This document shows, piece by piece, positions 1 through 5,615 of a stretch of DNA of 7,806 bases. Numbering within the stretch: the stretch's first letter is position 1; each line of letters begins with the position of its first letter. The notes below the pieces were generated by a model. The model was not told where the DNA came from. It saw only the letters and a program-made list of their open reading frames with translations, and did not search any database. The stretch is from Actinomycetota bacterium (GTDB taxonomy: Bacteria > Actinomycetota > Thermoleophilia > Solirubrobacterales > Solirubrobacteraceae): positions 1 through 7,806 of the forward strand of contig JAHWJE010000058.1 in NCBI GenBank assembly GCA_019348575.1, in the 5' to 3' direction. The position numbers and the translations under genes were made by a program.

Positions 1-1
1 T

Positions 2-346
2 AACGCCCTCGTGGAAGTCTACGACCTGGCGACTGGTGCGAACTCGAAGCTCGCGAACATCAGCACCCGCAGCTTCGTCGATCAAGGCGAGCAGGTGATG
101 ATCGGCGGATTGATCATCGGCGGCGGCGAAGGAACGAACGGCGCGGGCAGCGCGCGCGTCGTGTTGCGCGGCATCGGGCCTTCGCTCGCGCAGCAAGGCG
201 TGAACGGCGCGTTGCAGGATCCGGAGCTGCTGCTCTTCGACGGCAACGGCAGCGTCATCCAGGCGAACGACAACTGGCGGCAGACGCAGCAGGGCGAGAT
301 CCAGGCGTTGAATCTCGCGCCGGCTGACGATCGCGAAGCGGCGCTG
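2..346 (+). CDS. Partial Verrucomicrobia-type repeat module of a large exported protein (5' and 3' incomplete)
   Basis: The reading frame is open from base 2 and reads N-A-L-V-E-V-Y-D-L, then SKLANISTRSFVDQGEQVMI, GGLIIGGG, RVVLRGIGPSLAQQGV, GALQDPELLLFDGNGSVIQA, NDNWR and finally APADDREAAL. This order matches the repeated C-terminal module I know from very large secreted proteins of Verrucomicrobia (Opitutaceae and relatives), where each unit ends with a PGAYTAIVRG-type strand before the next VEVYDL. About 115 residues are present, nearly one unit. The expected PGAYT strand after DDREAA is missing and unrelated sequence follows, so the gene is broken at about 340-350. The GTG at base 11 is internal to the module, not a start. 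The frame stays open by chance for kilobases antisense to the next gene, so any long fusion called there would be false. The function of the module is unknown; it is probably extracellular and beta-rich. Confidence 0.7.
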
Positions 347-515
347 GAGGAGCAGGGCTTCGTCGGCGCACCGATGCGCGGCGTCGAGGTCGAACTGTTG
401 GACGACGGTGCGCCATCGAGCCGCATTCGCGTGCGCACGGCGGCGGCTGCGGACGGCTGCGACGGATGCGGAGCGGGCGTGGTGGCAGGAGGTGATCGGC
501 GCGTCTGCCTTGTGA
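347..515 (+). pseudogene. 3' tail of an unidentified plus-strand gene, apparently frameshifted and without its 5' end
   Basis: From 347 to about 440 the frame of the preceding module still gives protein-like sequence (EEQGFVGAPMRGVEVELLDD, then SSRIRVRT) with mostly G or C in third positions. From about 447 coding character moves to the next frame (+1), which gives LRTAATDAERAWWQEVIGAS-AL and a TGA at 513-515. The switch falls in a CGG-repeat tract (about 438-452), a place where real or sequencing indels are easy. The simplest reading is the end of one gene with a frame error, joined at its 5' side to the foreign module. I do not recognise the family. The stop lies 23 bp before the stop of the convergent minus-strand gene, a normal spacing for convergent neighbours. 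A chance open stretch cannot be excluded. Confidence 0.35.
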
Positions 516-538
516 CGTCCGCCCTCGTGCCGGCACGC

Positions 539-2893
539 TCAGCGGTTCAGGTCGAGCGCGCTGAGCAGGTTGGAGTAGTCGTCGGTCCAGGGGGCGCTGC
601 CGGGCGAGCGGCGGCAGTCGTGCCAGCGAGGGTCGGAGCCGGCCGCCCTCAGGTCGCGTCTGTGCCTCGCCATCACTACCCAGTCCGAGCCGTCGGTCTG
701 GGGCACGCCGTCCGTGCCGCTCCTGCGGTCCCTCTGCGCGACGCAGGCCATCTTCGCGTCCTGCGCGAGGTTTCCCAGGAAGGGCTCGAGGGTGACGTAG
801 CTGTTCGAGACGTTGAAGGCGACGATTCCGTCCTCGCGCAGCTTCGAGCGGTAGAGCGCGAGCGCCTCGCGCGTGATGAGGTGGATGGGGACCGCGCCCG
901 AGCTGAACGCGTCGGCCACGATCAGCCCGTAGCCGCGGTCAGCGGCGCGACGCAGTCTGAGCCGCGCGTCGCCAAGGAGGACGTCGAATTCGCCCGGGCA
1001 CACGCGCAGGTACGTGAAGAAGCGCGGGTCGCGGGCGATGCGCTCGACCGTCGGGTCGATCTCGTAGAACGTCCACCGCTCGCCCGGGCTGCTGTAGCAG
1101 GCGAGGGAGCCCGTGCCGAGGCCGATGATCGCGGCGCGCTTCGTGACGCTGGGCGGCAGCCCGCTGAGCAACCGGCCGATCGGGCTGCCGCGGTGGGAGT
1201 AGCTGATCGGCGTGCGCTCGCGGCCGGGCGAGAAGTCCTGGGCGCCCTGCGTCGTGGTGCCCTGAACGAGGCGGTGCAGATCGCCGCCCTCGGCCGCCGT
1301 CACGCGGTAGACGCCGAAGAAGCTTCGTTCCCGATGCAGCTCCTGGTCGTCGGGGGCCGATGCGAGCGTGACCGCGAGGACGATTGCGCCGACCGAGAGG
1401 CCGAAGCGCAGCGGGCGGCGGATGAAGTTGACCGCGATCCCTGCCGCGAGGCCGAAGGCGAACATCTTGGCGTATTGCTGCACGTCGGCCTGCGCGCGCT
1501 CGATCAGCAAGACGATCAGCGCGACCAGCGTCCCGAGGACGAGCGGCAGCGCGAGGTCCAGCCAGCGCGCGTACGGCCCCGGGGCGATCAGGGGAGGGCG
1601 CCTGGGCAGGCAGAGGGCGGCGAGCACGAGCACGATCGGGTACTCGGCAAGCGAGTCGAACAGCGCCGGCGCCACGATCGCGTTGAACACCCCGCCGAGC
1701 GCTCCTCCGAGCGAGATCAGCAGGTAGAACTCGGTCAGCCACCGTGTCGGCGGGCGGTCCCGCGCCAACTCCCCGTGGCATGCCACGGCGACGACGAAGA
1801 AGCCCGCCAGGTGGACCGGCACCATGATCCACAGCGGGCCGCGGACGTCGAGCACCAGGATCACGGATATCAGGATCACGACCCCGGGCAGCGCGAACAC
1901 CATCGCGCGCTGCAGCCTGTCGGACCGCGCGCCCGGGGCGAAGACGAGGATGAACGAGATCAGGTAGAGCGAGAGCGGCAGCGACCACAGCAGCGGGATC
2001 GGCGCGATGTCGGTCGTGATCGTCGCCGTCACGCCGAGCATCAGGCTCGACGGGACGAATGCGAGCCCGACCCAGCGCAGGCGCCTGGCGATCGTCGGCC
2101 GGACGGGCAGGGCGGGAGGCGCTGCAGGGGCAGCATCCGTGGCGTCGGCGAGGGCTTCCCCCGGGGGGAGCGGCGGCGCCGGGAGGGGTGGGGGGCCCAC
2201 CTCGCCGCCTGTCCCGCCGCTGTCCGGCACGCGCGGCGAGCGCCACACGACGGCGGCGCACGCCAGCACCAGCACGACGAGCAGCCCATAGCCCGCCGAC
2301 CACACGCGCCCCTGCTCGGCGAGGCGCAGCGACGGCTCGACGACGATCGGGTACCCGAGCAGGCCGAGCACGCTGCCGAGGTTGCTCGCGCGGTAGAGGA
2401 AGTAGGGATCGCCGGCGGCCGGATGATCGGTGGCGGCCAGCCACCGCTGGAGGAGCGGTGCGGTCGTCGAGACGACGAAGAAGGGAAAGCCGACCGTCAC
2501 AGCCAGCAGACCGAGCAGCCACGGCACCGGATTGCTGTCGGCGGGAGGGATCCAGCCGTCGGGGACGCCGATCGGCAGCACCACCACCGCCGCCAGCAGG
2601 ATCGCGAGGTGCAGGGCGGCCTGCCGGCGCACCCCGAGGCGGCGCGTGCTCTCGTGCGCGTAGAGGTAGCCGGCAAGGAGCGTCGACTGGAAGAACAGCA
2701 TCGACGTGTTCCAGACGGCCGGCGTGCTGCCGAACAGCGGCAGCACGAACTTCGCGAACATGGGCTGGACGAGGAAGGTGAGTCCTGCGCTCACGAAGAG
2801 CGTGGCGGAGAAGAGCGCGACGGTCCCGGCGCCGCGCCCTCGCCTGCGCGAGCGTGCGGGCGAAGCGGGGATCGCCGTGGCGCCGGAGGTCAT
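539..2893 (-). CDS. Polytopic membrane protein with C-terminal spermidine-synthase-like domain
   Basis: 784 residues. After a short basic N-terminus (SRRRGRG, about 15-21), residues 25-215 and 270-510 carry many hydrophobic segments, including the FLVQPMFAKFVLPLFG and FPFFVVSTTAPLLQRW stretches typical of membrane-fused spermidine synthase homologues. Residues 585-720 form a Rossmann-like aminopropyltransferase/SAM fold: GLGTGSLA at 591-598, the acidic YEIDP at 610-614, LLGDARLRL at 639-647 and VADAFSSGAVPIHLITREAL at 659-678. A closing WTDDYSNLL lies at 769-777. The fold resembles spermidine synthase, but this fused class is not proven to make spermidine, so substrate and product are open. 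A Pro/Ala-rich linker (about 224-266) splits the membrane part. The ATG at 2891-2893 has only a weak ribosome site (TAGAG). The gene starts 29 bp after the CDF gene and is probably cotranscribed with it. Confidence 0.87.
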   Translation of the reverse strand: MTSGATAIPASPARSRRRGRGAGTVALFSATLFVSAGLTFLVQPMFAKFVLPLFGSTPAVWNTSMLFFQSTLLAGYLYAHESTRRLGVRRQAALHLAILLAAVVVLPIGVPDGWIPPADSNPVPWLLGLLAVTVGFPFFVVSTTAPLLQRWLAATDHPAAGDPYFLYRASNLGSVLGLLGYPIVVEPSLRLAEQGRVWSAGYGLLVVLVLACAAVVWRSPRVPDSGGTGGEVGPPPLPAPPLPPGEALADATDAAPAAPPALPVRPTIARRLRWVGLAFVPSSLMLGVTATITTDIAPIPLLWSLPLSLYLISFILVFAPGARSDRLQRAMVFALPGVVILISVILVLDVRGPLWIMVPVHLAGFFVVAVACHGELARDRPPTRWLTEFYLLISLGGALGGVFNAIVAPALFDSLAEYPIVLVLAALCLPRRPPLIAPGPYARWLDLALPLVLGTLVALIVLLIERAQADVQQYAKMFAFGLAAGIAVNFIRRPLRFGLSVGAIVLAVTLASAPDDQELHRERSFFGVYRVTAAEGGDLHRLVQGTTTQGAQDFSPGRERTPISYSHRGSPIGRLLSGLPPSVTKRAAIIGLGTGSLACYSSPGERWTFYEIDPTVERIARDPRFFTYLRVCPGEFDVLLGDARLRLRRAADRGYGLIVADAFSSGAVPIHLITREALALYRSKLREDGIVAFNVSNSYVTLEPFLGNLAQDAKMACVAQRDRRSGTDGVPQTDGSDWVVMARHRRDLRAAGSDPRWHDCRRSPGSAPWTDDYSNLLSALDLNR
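2096..2224 (-). other. Pro/Ala-rich linker within the spermidine-synthase-like membrane protein
   Basis: This encodes residues about 224-266, rich in Pro, Ala and Gly (for example GPPPLPAPPLPPGE). It lies between the helix ending VVLVLACAAVVW and the next hydrophobic segment after IARRLRWVG. It is low-complexity and probably disordered. It looks like an expanded loop in the middle of the membrane domain; which side of the membrane it faces cannot be told. Confidence 0.6.
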
Positions 2894-2922
2894 AGGCGGA
2901 CTCTAGGAGAGCATGCGCCCCG

Positions 2923-3921
2923 CTACGACGAACGAGATGGCTCGATCTGCACGAGCGGCTGCAACGACTCGTGGTCGACCTGCAGCGTGGTGTGGCGGAT
3001 GCCGAAGCGGTCGTGCAGGGCGGACTGCAGCTCGCGGCGGCGCAGGTGGCAGTCGTCGTCGGGCGCGACGACGACGTGCGCGGCGACCGCGACGAAGCCG
3101 GAGGTGACCTCCCAGACGTGCAGGTCGTGGATCTCGACGATCCCCGGCATCGCGGCGAGCGTGCGGCCGACCTCGTCGGGGTCGATGCCGCTCGGCGCGG
3201 CCTCCAGCAGGACGCGCGTCGAGGCGCGCAGCAGCGCCCAGCCCGAGCGCAGCATGAGCGCCGCGACCGTGAGCGCCGCGAGCGCGTCGGCCTGCGCTGG
3301 CCCGCCGAACACGATGACGCCACCGGCTGCGATCGCCGCGAGGGAGCCGTAGAGGTCCGCGAGCACGTGCGCGCGCGCACCCGCGACGTTGAGGCTCTGG
3401 CGCTCCGAACGCGACAGCGCCCAGAACGCGACGATGTTCACGAGCGCCCCGACGAAGCCGACGGCGACGACGAGCGGCCCGTCGACGGCCGGCGGGTCGC
3501 CGAGGCGCCGCACGCCCTCGAAGGCGATGACGCCGGCGAGCACGAACAGGGCGGCGCCGTTGACCTGCGCCGACAGGATCTCGGCGCGGCCGAAGCCGAA
3601 CGTGAAGGCGCCCTTCGCGGGGCGCGCGGCGAGCTGCGCCGCAGCGAGCGCGAGGGCGATCGCCGCCGCGTCGGTGAGCATGTGGGCCGCGTCGGACAGC
3701 AGCGCCAGCGAGCCGGCGAGGAGGCCGGCGACGATCTCGGCGGCCATGAAGCCCGCGATGAGGGCCAATGCCACCGTCAACCAGCGCCGGTCGGCCCGCG
3801 CCGACGGCGCGTGCGAGTGCCCGGCGCGGGAGCGATCGTGAGCATGGACGTGTCCGCCGCGCACGCCTTCGATGCTACGCGCTGCATCCCGCGGGGCGTT
3901 CCGCCTTCTCGAAGGGTCCAT
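2923..3921 (-). CDS. czcD: Cation diffusion facilitator, CzcD/ZitB-type divalent metal exporter
   Basis: 332 residues, a normal CDF length. The protein exchanges cytosolic divalent metal, most likely Zn2+ (also Co2+ or Cd2+ in relatives), for protons at the inner membrane. A His-rich N-terminus (GGHVHAHDRSRAGHSHAPS, about 22-40) precedes six expected helices. TM2 carries LLSDAAHMLTDA with D77, H80 and D84; TM5 carries AHVLADLYGS with H185 and D189. These are the HxxxD pairs of the metal-transport site, and His/Asp in TM2 favours Zn over Mn. The cytoplasmic domain includes MPGIVEIHDLHVWEVTSGF (258-276) and later His residues. The ATG at 3919-3921 is supported by GAAGAAGG six bases upstream. 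A GTG at codon 20 is an alternative start that would still keep the His-rich segment. The gene leads the minus-strand pair and diverges from the atp operon. Confidence 0.93.
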   Translation of the reverse strand: MDPSRRRNAPRDAARSIEGVRGGHVHAHDRSRAGHSHAPSARADRRWLTVALALIAGFMAAEIVAGLLAGSLALLSDAAHMLTDAAAIALALAAAQLAARPAKGAFTFGFGRAEILSAQVNGAALFVLAGVIAFEGVRRLGDPPAVDGPLVVAVGFVGALVNIVAFWALSRSERQSLNVAGARAHVLADLYGSLAAIAAGGVIVFGGPAQADALAALTVAALMLRSGWALLRASTRVLLEAAPSGIDPDEVGRTLAAMPGIVEIHDLHVWEVTSGFVAVAAHVVVAPDDDCHLRRRELQSALHDRFGIRHTTLQVDHESLQPLVQIEPSRSS

Positions 3922-3932
3922 AATGGACCTTC
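3911..3932. promoter_or_regulatory. Imperfect palindrome covering the CDF gene start codon and part of its ribosome site
   Basis: The plus strand reads GAAGGGTCC (3911-3919), ATAAT (3920-3924), GGACCTTC (3925-3932). The arms are complementary apart from one bulged base, and GGTCCAT/ATGGACC is perfect around one central base. In the minus-strand mRNA it would form GAAGGTCC-ATTAT-GGACCCTTC, placing part of the ribosome site in the stem and the start codon at the loop edge. As DNA it could be an operator for a dimeric regulator. Either role is inference. Confidence 0.4.
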
Positions 3933-3935
3933 TTC
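3928..3935 (-). promoter_or_regulatory. Ribosome binding site of the CDF transporter gene
   Basis: On the minus strand this reads GAAGAAGG and ends six bases before the ATG at 3919-3921. It is a good Shine-Dalgarno match and favours the upstream start over the internal GTG. Its last five bases are part of the palindrome that spans the start codon. Confidence 0.6.
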
Positions 3936-3972
3936 GAATGCTCGGGCCAGATCCCGCACGGCCTCGCGTGTC

Positions 3973-3991
3973 ACAAAGTTGTTACAAAGTT
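3973..3991. repeat. Tandem 8-bp direct repeat with 11-bp period in the divergent promoter region
   Basis: ACAAAGTT occurs at 3973-3980 and again at 3984-3991 with a 3-bp gap, so the copies lie one helical turn apart on the same face of the DNA. The second copy follows the putative -35 hexamer and the first overlaps its first two bases. This AT-rich patch stands out in GC-rich surroundings. A paired binding site for a regulator of the atp operon, of czcD, or of both is plausible but not shown. Confidence 0.45.
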
Positions 3992-4007
3992 CGCAGAAGC
4001 GTATGCT
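3979..4007 (+). promoter_or_regulatory. Sigma70-type promoter for the atp operon
   Basis: The -35 box TTGTTA (3979-3984; 4 of 6 to TTGACA) and -10 box TATGCT (4002-4007; 4 of 6 to TATAAT) are separated by exactly 17 bp. Transcription would start at about 4013-4017, some 70-100 bp before the first atp-cluster gene. It is the only convincing promoter I find in the divergent gap. No comparably good match was found on the minus strand for czcD. Confidence 0.55.
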
Positions 4008-4009
4008 TC
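3996..4009. repeat. Inverted repeat overlapping the atp promoter -10 box
   Basis: GAAGC (3996-4000), spacer GTAT, GCTTC (4005-4009) is a perfect 5-bp inverted repeat. It extends to CGC/GCG if one A is bulged. It contains the whole -10 hexamer, so a protein bound here would block initiation. It could also be chance. Confidence 0.3.
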
Positions 4010-4016
4010 GCGCCCA

Positions 4017-4070
4017 ATGCCCACCGACCCCACGGTGACCGCACACCCCGTGCGGCCTTCCTGTCTGTAG
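4017..4070 (+). CDS. Possible 17-codon leader ORF upstream of the atp cluster
   Basis: ATG at 4017-4019 opens MPTDPTVTAHPVRPSCL and stops at TAG 4068-4070. The ATG begins nine bases after the end of the -10 box, so transcription starting at the A would give a leaderless message, a common form in Actinobacteria. It is in the same frame as the next gene and ends 15 bp before that gene's first GTG. There is no homology to cite and no ribosome site. It may be chance or a short leader peptide. Confidence 0.2.
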   Translation: MPTDPTVTAHPVRPSCL

Positions 4071-4085
4071 GGTCCGCGGCCTGCC

Positions 4086-4319
4086 GTGCTTGCACTTGCG
4101 ACCATCCACTCCAGCGCCGTGATCGAGCCTGAGCGCAAGCCGGTCGCGCGCGGCGCCGCAGCCGGCCTGATGCTGCTGTCCTCGCTGCTGGTGTTCGGCG
4201 CCGTGGGCGCCCTCGTCGGCACGGTCATCGGAGCGCTTGGCATCCTGCTCGCGCTCGGCATCCTCGTCGGGTTCGTCGTCGGCGTCGCCGCCGTGCGCGC
4301 GCGCTTCCCGGATCTATAG
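4086..4319 (+). CDS. Small two-helix membrane protein, probable AtpZ-like ATP synthase accessory protein
   Basis: 77 residues from GTG at 4086, or 66 from an in-frame GTG at 4119 (beginning MIEPERKPVARG). Neither start has a strong ribosome site; the later one gives a more compact protein with a basic N-terminus before the first helix. Two hydrophobic helices follow, about residues 23-46 and 49-70, rich in Gly, Ala and Leu, with a short C-terminal RARFPDL. Its size, hairpin topology and place directly before an AtpI-like gene suggest AtpZ, a small protein that in other bacteria works with AtpI near the Fo sector in c-ring assembly or cation handling. Sequence alone does not prove this, and I do not see the Asp usual between the helices in AtpZ. 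The TAG at 4317-4319 directly abuts the next ATG, so the two genes are probably translationally coupled. Confidence 0.65.
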   Translation: MLALATIHSSAVIEPERKPVARGAAAGLMLLSSLLVFGAVGALVGTVIGALGILLALGILVGFVVGVAAVRARFPDL

Positions 4320-4703
4320 ATGACGGCGCTGCGCTACATCGACCTCGTCCTGCTGTGGCTCACGGTGCCGCTTGCGCTCGCGCTCGGCGCGCCGAGGCTC
4401 GGCGTGCTGCTCGCGGCCGTCGTCTGGACGGTGCAGCGCCTCGTCGCCGTCGCGGTCGACCGCAAGGCGCGGGCGCAGGAGAGCGTGCGTACGGCGATCG
4501 GCCTGAACATGGCGACGATGTTCGTGCGCATGTGGCTCGTCGGAACGGCGGTCGTCGTGGCCGGCGTCGGCGGCGAGCGCGAGGACGGCGTCGCGGCTGC
4601 CGCGCTGCTGCTCGTGGCCTTCACGATCTCGTTCGTCTCCACCCTGCTCAACCGCTCGCTGAGCCGCGCCGCTCCTCGAGCCGGGAGCCCCGAGCGCGCA
4701 TGA
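4320..4703 (+). CDS. atpI: AtpI-like ATP synthase accessory membrane protein
   Basis: 127 residues with four likely membrane segments at about 7-22, 27-46, 60-82 and 90-111. A basic loop (VDRKARAQESVR, 47-57) lies between the second and third, and the C-terminal tail is charged. Length, four-helix layout and position just before atpB match the AtpI family, which assists c-ring assembly in the membrane. The sequence is poorly conserved in this family, so the call rests mainly on topology and synteny. No clear ribosome site precedes the ATG, which follows the previous stop with no gap. Its TGA overlaps the atpB start as ATGA. It is expected to be cotranscribed with the rest of the operon. Confidence 0.7.
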   Translation: MTALRYIDLVLLWLTVPLALALGAPRLGVLLAAVVWTVQRLVAVAVDRKARAQESVRTAIGLNMATMFVRMWLVGTAVVVAGVGGEREDGVAAAALLLVAFTISFVSTLLNRSLSRAAPRAGSPERA

Positions 4704-5590
4704 GCGTGCGCGCGAAGGTCTTCACGGGCCTCGGGGTCTACGTCGCCGGGCTCGTCCTGTTCGTCGCGGTGGCGGGCGTCGGGACCAAGAACGAGGAGTA
4801 CCAGCCACAGAACGAGTTCAAGCTCGAGCCCTGGGTCGCTCTGCCCGGGCCGTTCGACATCAACAAGGCGGTCGTCTACGTCATCGTCGCGGCGGTGATC
4901 ACGGTCTGGGCGATGATCTACATCGCGCGCCGCATGCAGGACAAGCCCAACCGCGTGCAGACGCTCGTCGAGTCGGTCTACGTCCTCATGCGCGACAACA
5001 TCACGCGCAACAACATGGACGCGAGCATGGCGGCGAAGTGGTTTCCCTTCATCGCCACGCTGTTTCTGTTCATCTGGATCTCGAACCTGATCGGCTACAT
5101 CCCGTTTCCGACGAACACCGAGCATCCGGTCTCCGTCTTCGGCCTCGAGATCCCCGCGCTCGCGATCTACGCGGCGACCGCGAACCTGTCGGTGCCGCTC
5201 GTCCTGGCGATCGTCGTCTTCATCGGCTTCACGGTCGAGGGGATCCGCGCGAAGGGCCCGATCGGGTACCTCAAGGGGCTCGTACCCACCGGCGTGCCGG
5301 GCGGGCTGAAGCCGGTGCTGTTCATGCTCGAGCTGTTCTCGAACCTCCTGCGCCTGATCTCGCTGAGCGTCCGGTTGTTCGCGAACATCCTCGCCGGCCA
5401 TCTCATCATCCTGTTCATGGCCGGCGGTATCGCCGTCCTGCTGGGGATCGCCGCGGTCGGCTGGATGACGCTGCCACTCGCCGTGATCCTGTTCATGTTC
5501 GAGGTCGGCCTCGTCGCGACGCTGCAGGCCTTCATCTTCGCCACGCTGGCCTCGATCTACTTCGGCGGCGCAGTCGCCCGCGAGCACTGA
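4700..5590 (+). CDS. atpB: F-type ATP synthase Fo subunit a
   Basis: 296 residues. This is the membrane stator subunit that forms the two proton half-channels against the c-ring. Five to six hydrophobic segments are visible. The diagnostic stretch LLRLISLSVRLFANILAGHL (216-235) contains the essential Arg225, equivalent to E. coli Arg210. His234 sits where E. coli has Glu219. Glu268 lies in MFEVGLVATLQAFIF, near the position of E. coli His245, so the acid/His pair is swapped, as in many bacteria. The N-terminal part (NEFKLEPWVALPGPFDINKA, 38-57) leads into the first conserved helix. Earlier in-frame codons extend back to 4355 but overlap atpI; the ATG at 4700, within an ATGA overlap, fits the family length and coupling. 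A weak GGGAG lies 12 bases upstream. Between 5590 and 5616 there is a 25-bp gap to atpE. Confidence 0.96.
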   Translation: MSVRAKVFTGLGVYVAGLVLFVAVAGVGTKNEEYQPQNEFKLEPWVALPGPFDINKAVVYVIVAAVITVWAMIYIARRMQDKPNRVQTLVESVYVLMRDNITRNNMDASMAAKWFPFIATLFLFIWISNLIGYIPFPTNTEHPVSVFGLEIPALAIYAATANLSVPLVLAIVVFIGFTVEGIRAKGPIGYLKGLVPTGVPGGLKPVLFMLELFSNLLRLISLSVRLFANILAGHLIILFMAGGIAVLLGIAAVGWMTLPLAVILFMFEVGLVATLQAFIFATLASIYFGGAVAREH

Positions 5591-5603
5591 AAAAACGACG
5601 AGC

Positions 5604-5609
5604 AAGGAG
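5604..5609 (+). promoter_or_regulatory. Strong ribosome binding site of atpE
   Basis: AAGGAG lies six bases before the GTG at 5616 and is the best Shine-Dalgarno match in the operon. It follows a run of six A residues (5590-5595), unusual in this GC-rich sequence. This fits a need for more c subunit than any other subunit, since each enzyme holds a multi-copy c-ring. Confidence 0.75.
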
Positions 5610-5615
5610 CATTTC

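Noticed and set aside
526..537. Perfect 12-bp palindrome CGTGCCGGCACG between the convergent stops, considered as a bidirectional terminator
   Set aside because: With a usable loop only four pairs remain and there is no T-tract on either strand; a GC-rich palindrome this short is expected by chance.
11..3352. A very long open plus-strand frame that would fuse the Verrucomicrobia-type module to over 900 Arg/Ala/Gly-rich residues
   Set aside because: After about 440 it is antisense to two well-supported minus-strand genes and has the low-complexity composition of a GC-rich shadow frame. Gene callers may wrongly report it as one giant protein.
939..3380. Long minus-strand open frame of 813 codons
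   Set aside because: It overlaps the CDF and spermidine-synthase-like genes in another frame and is almost pure Arg/Ala/Ser/Pro; it is a shadow.
3922..4013. Minus-strand promoter for czcD
   Set aside because: TTGTAA and TTGTGA are present, but no acceptable -10 box lies 16-18 bp from them. A promoter must exist, but I could not place it.
3777..4109. Minus-strand frame with CKH, CGH and CELC motifs, suggesting a small zinc-finger protein
   Set aside because: It crosses the promoter region and runs into the czcD coding sequence in another frame. Its third positions are not GC-enriched, so the Cys/His pattern is most likely chance.
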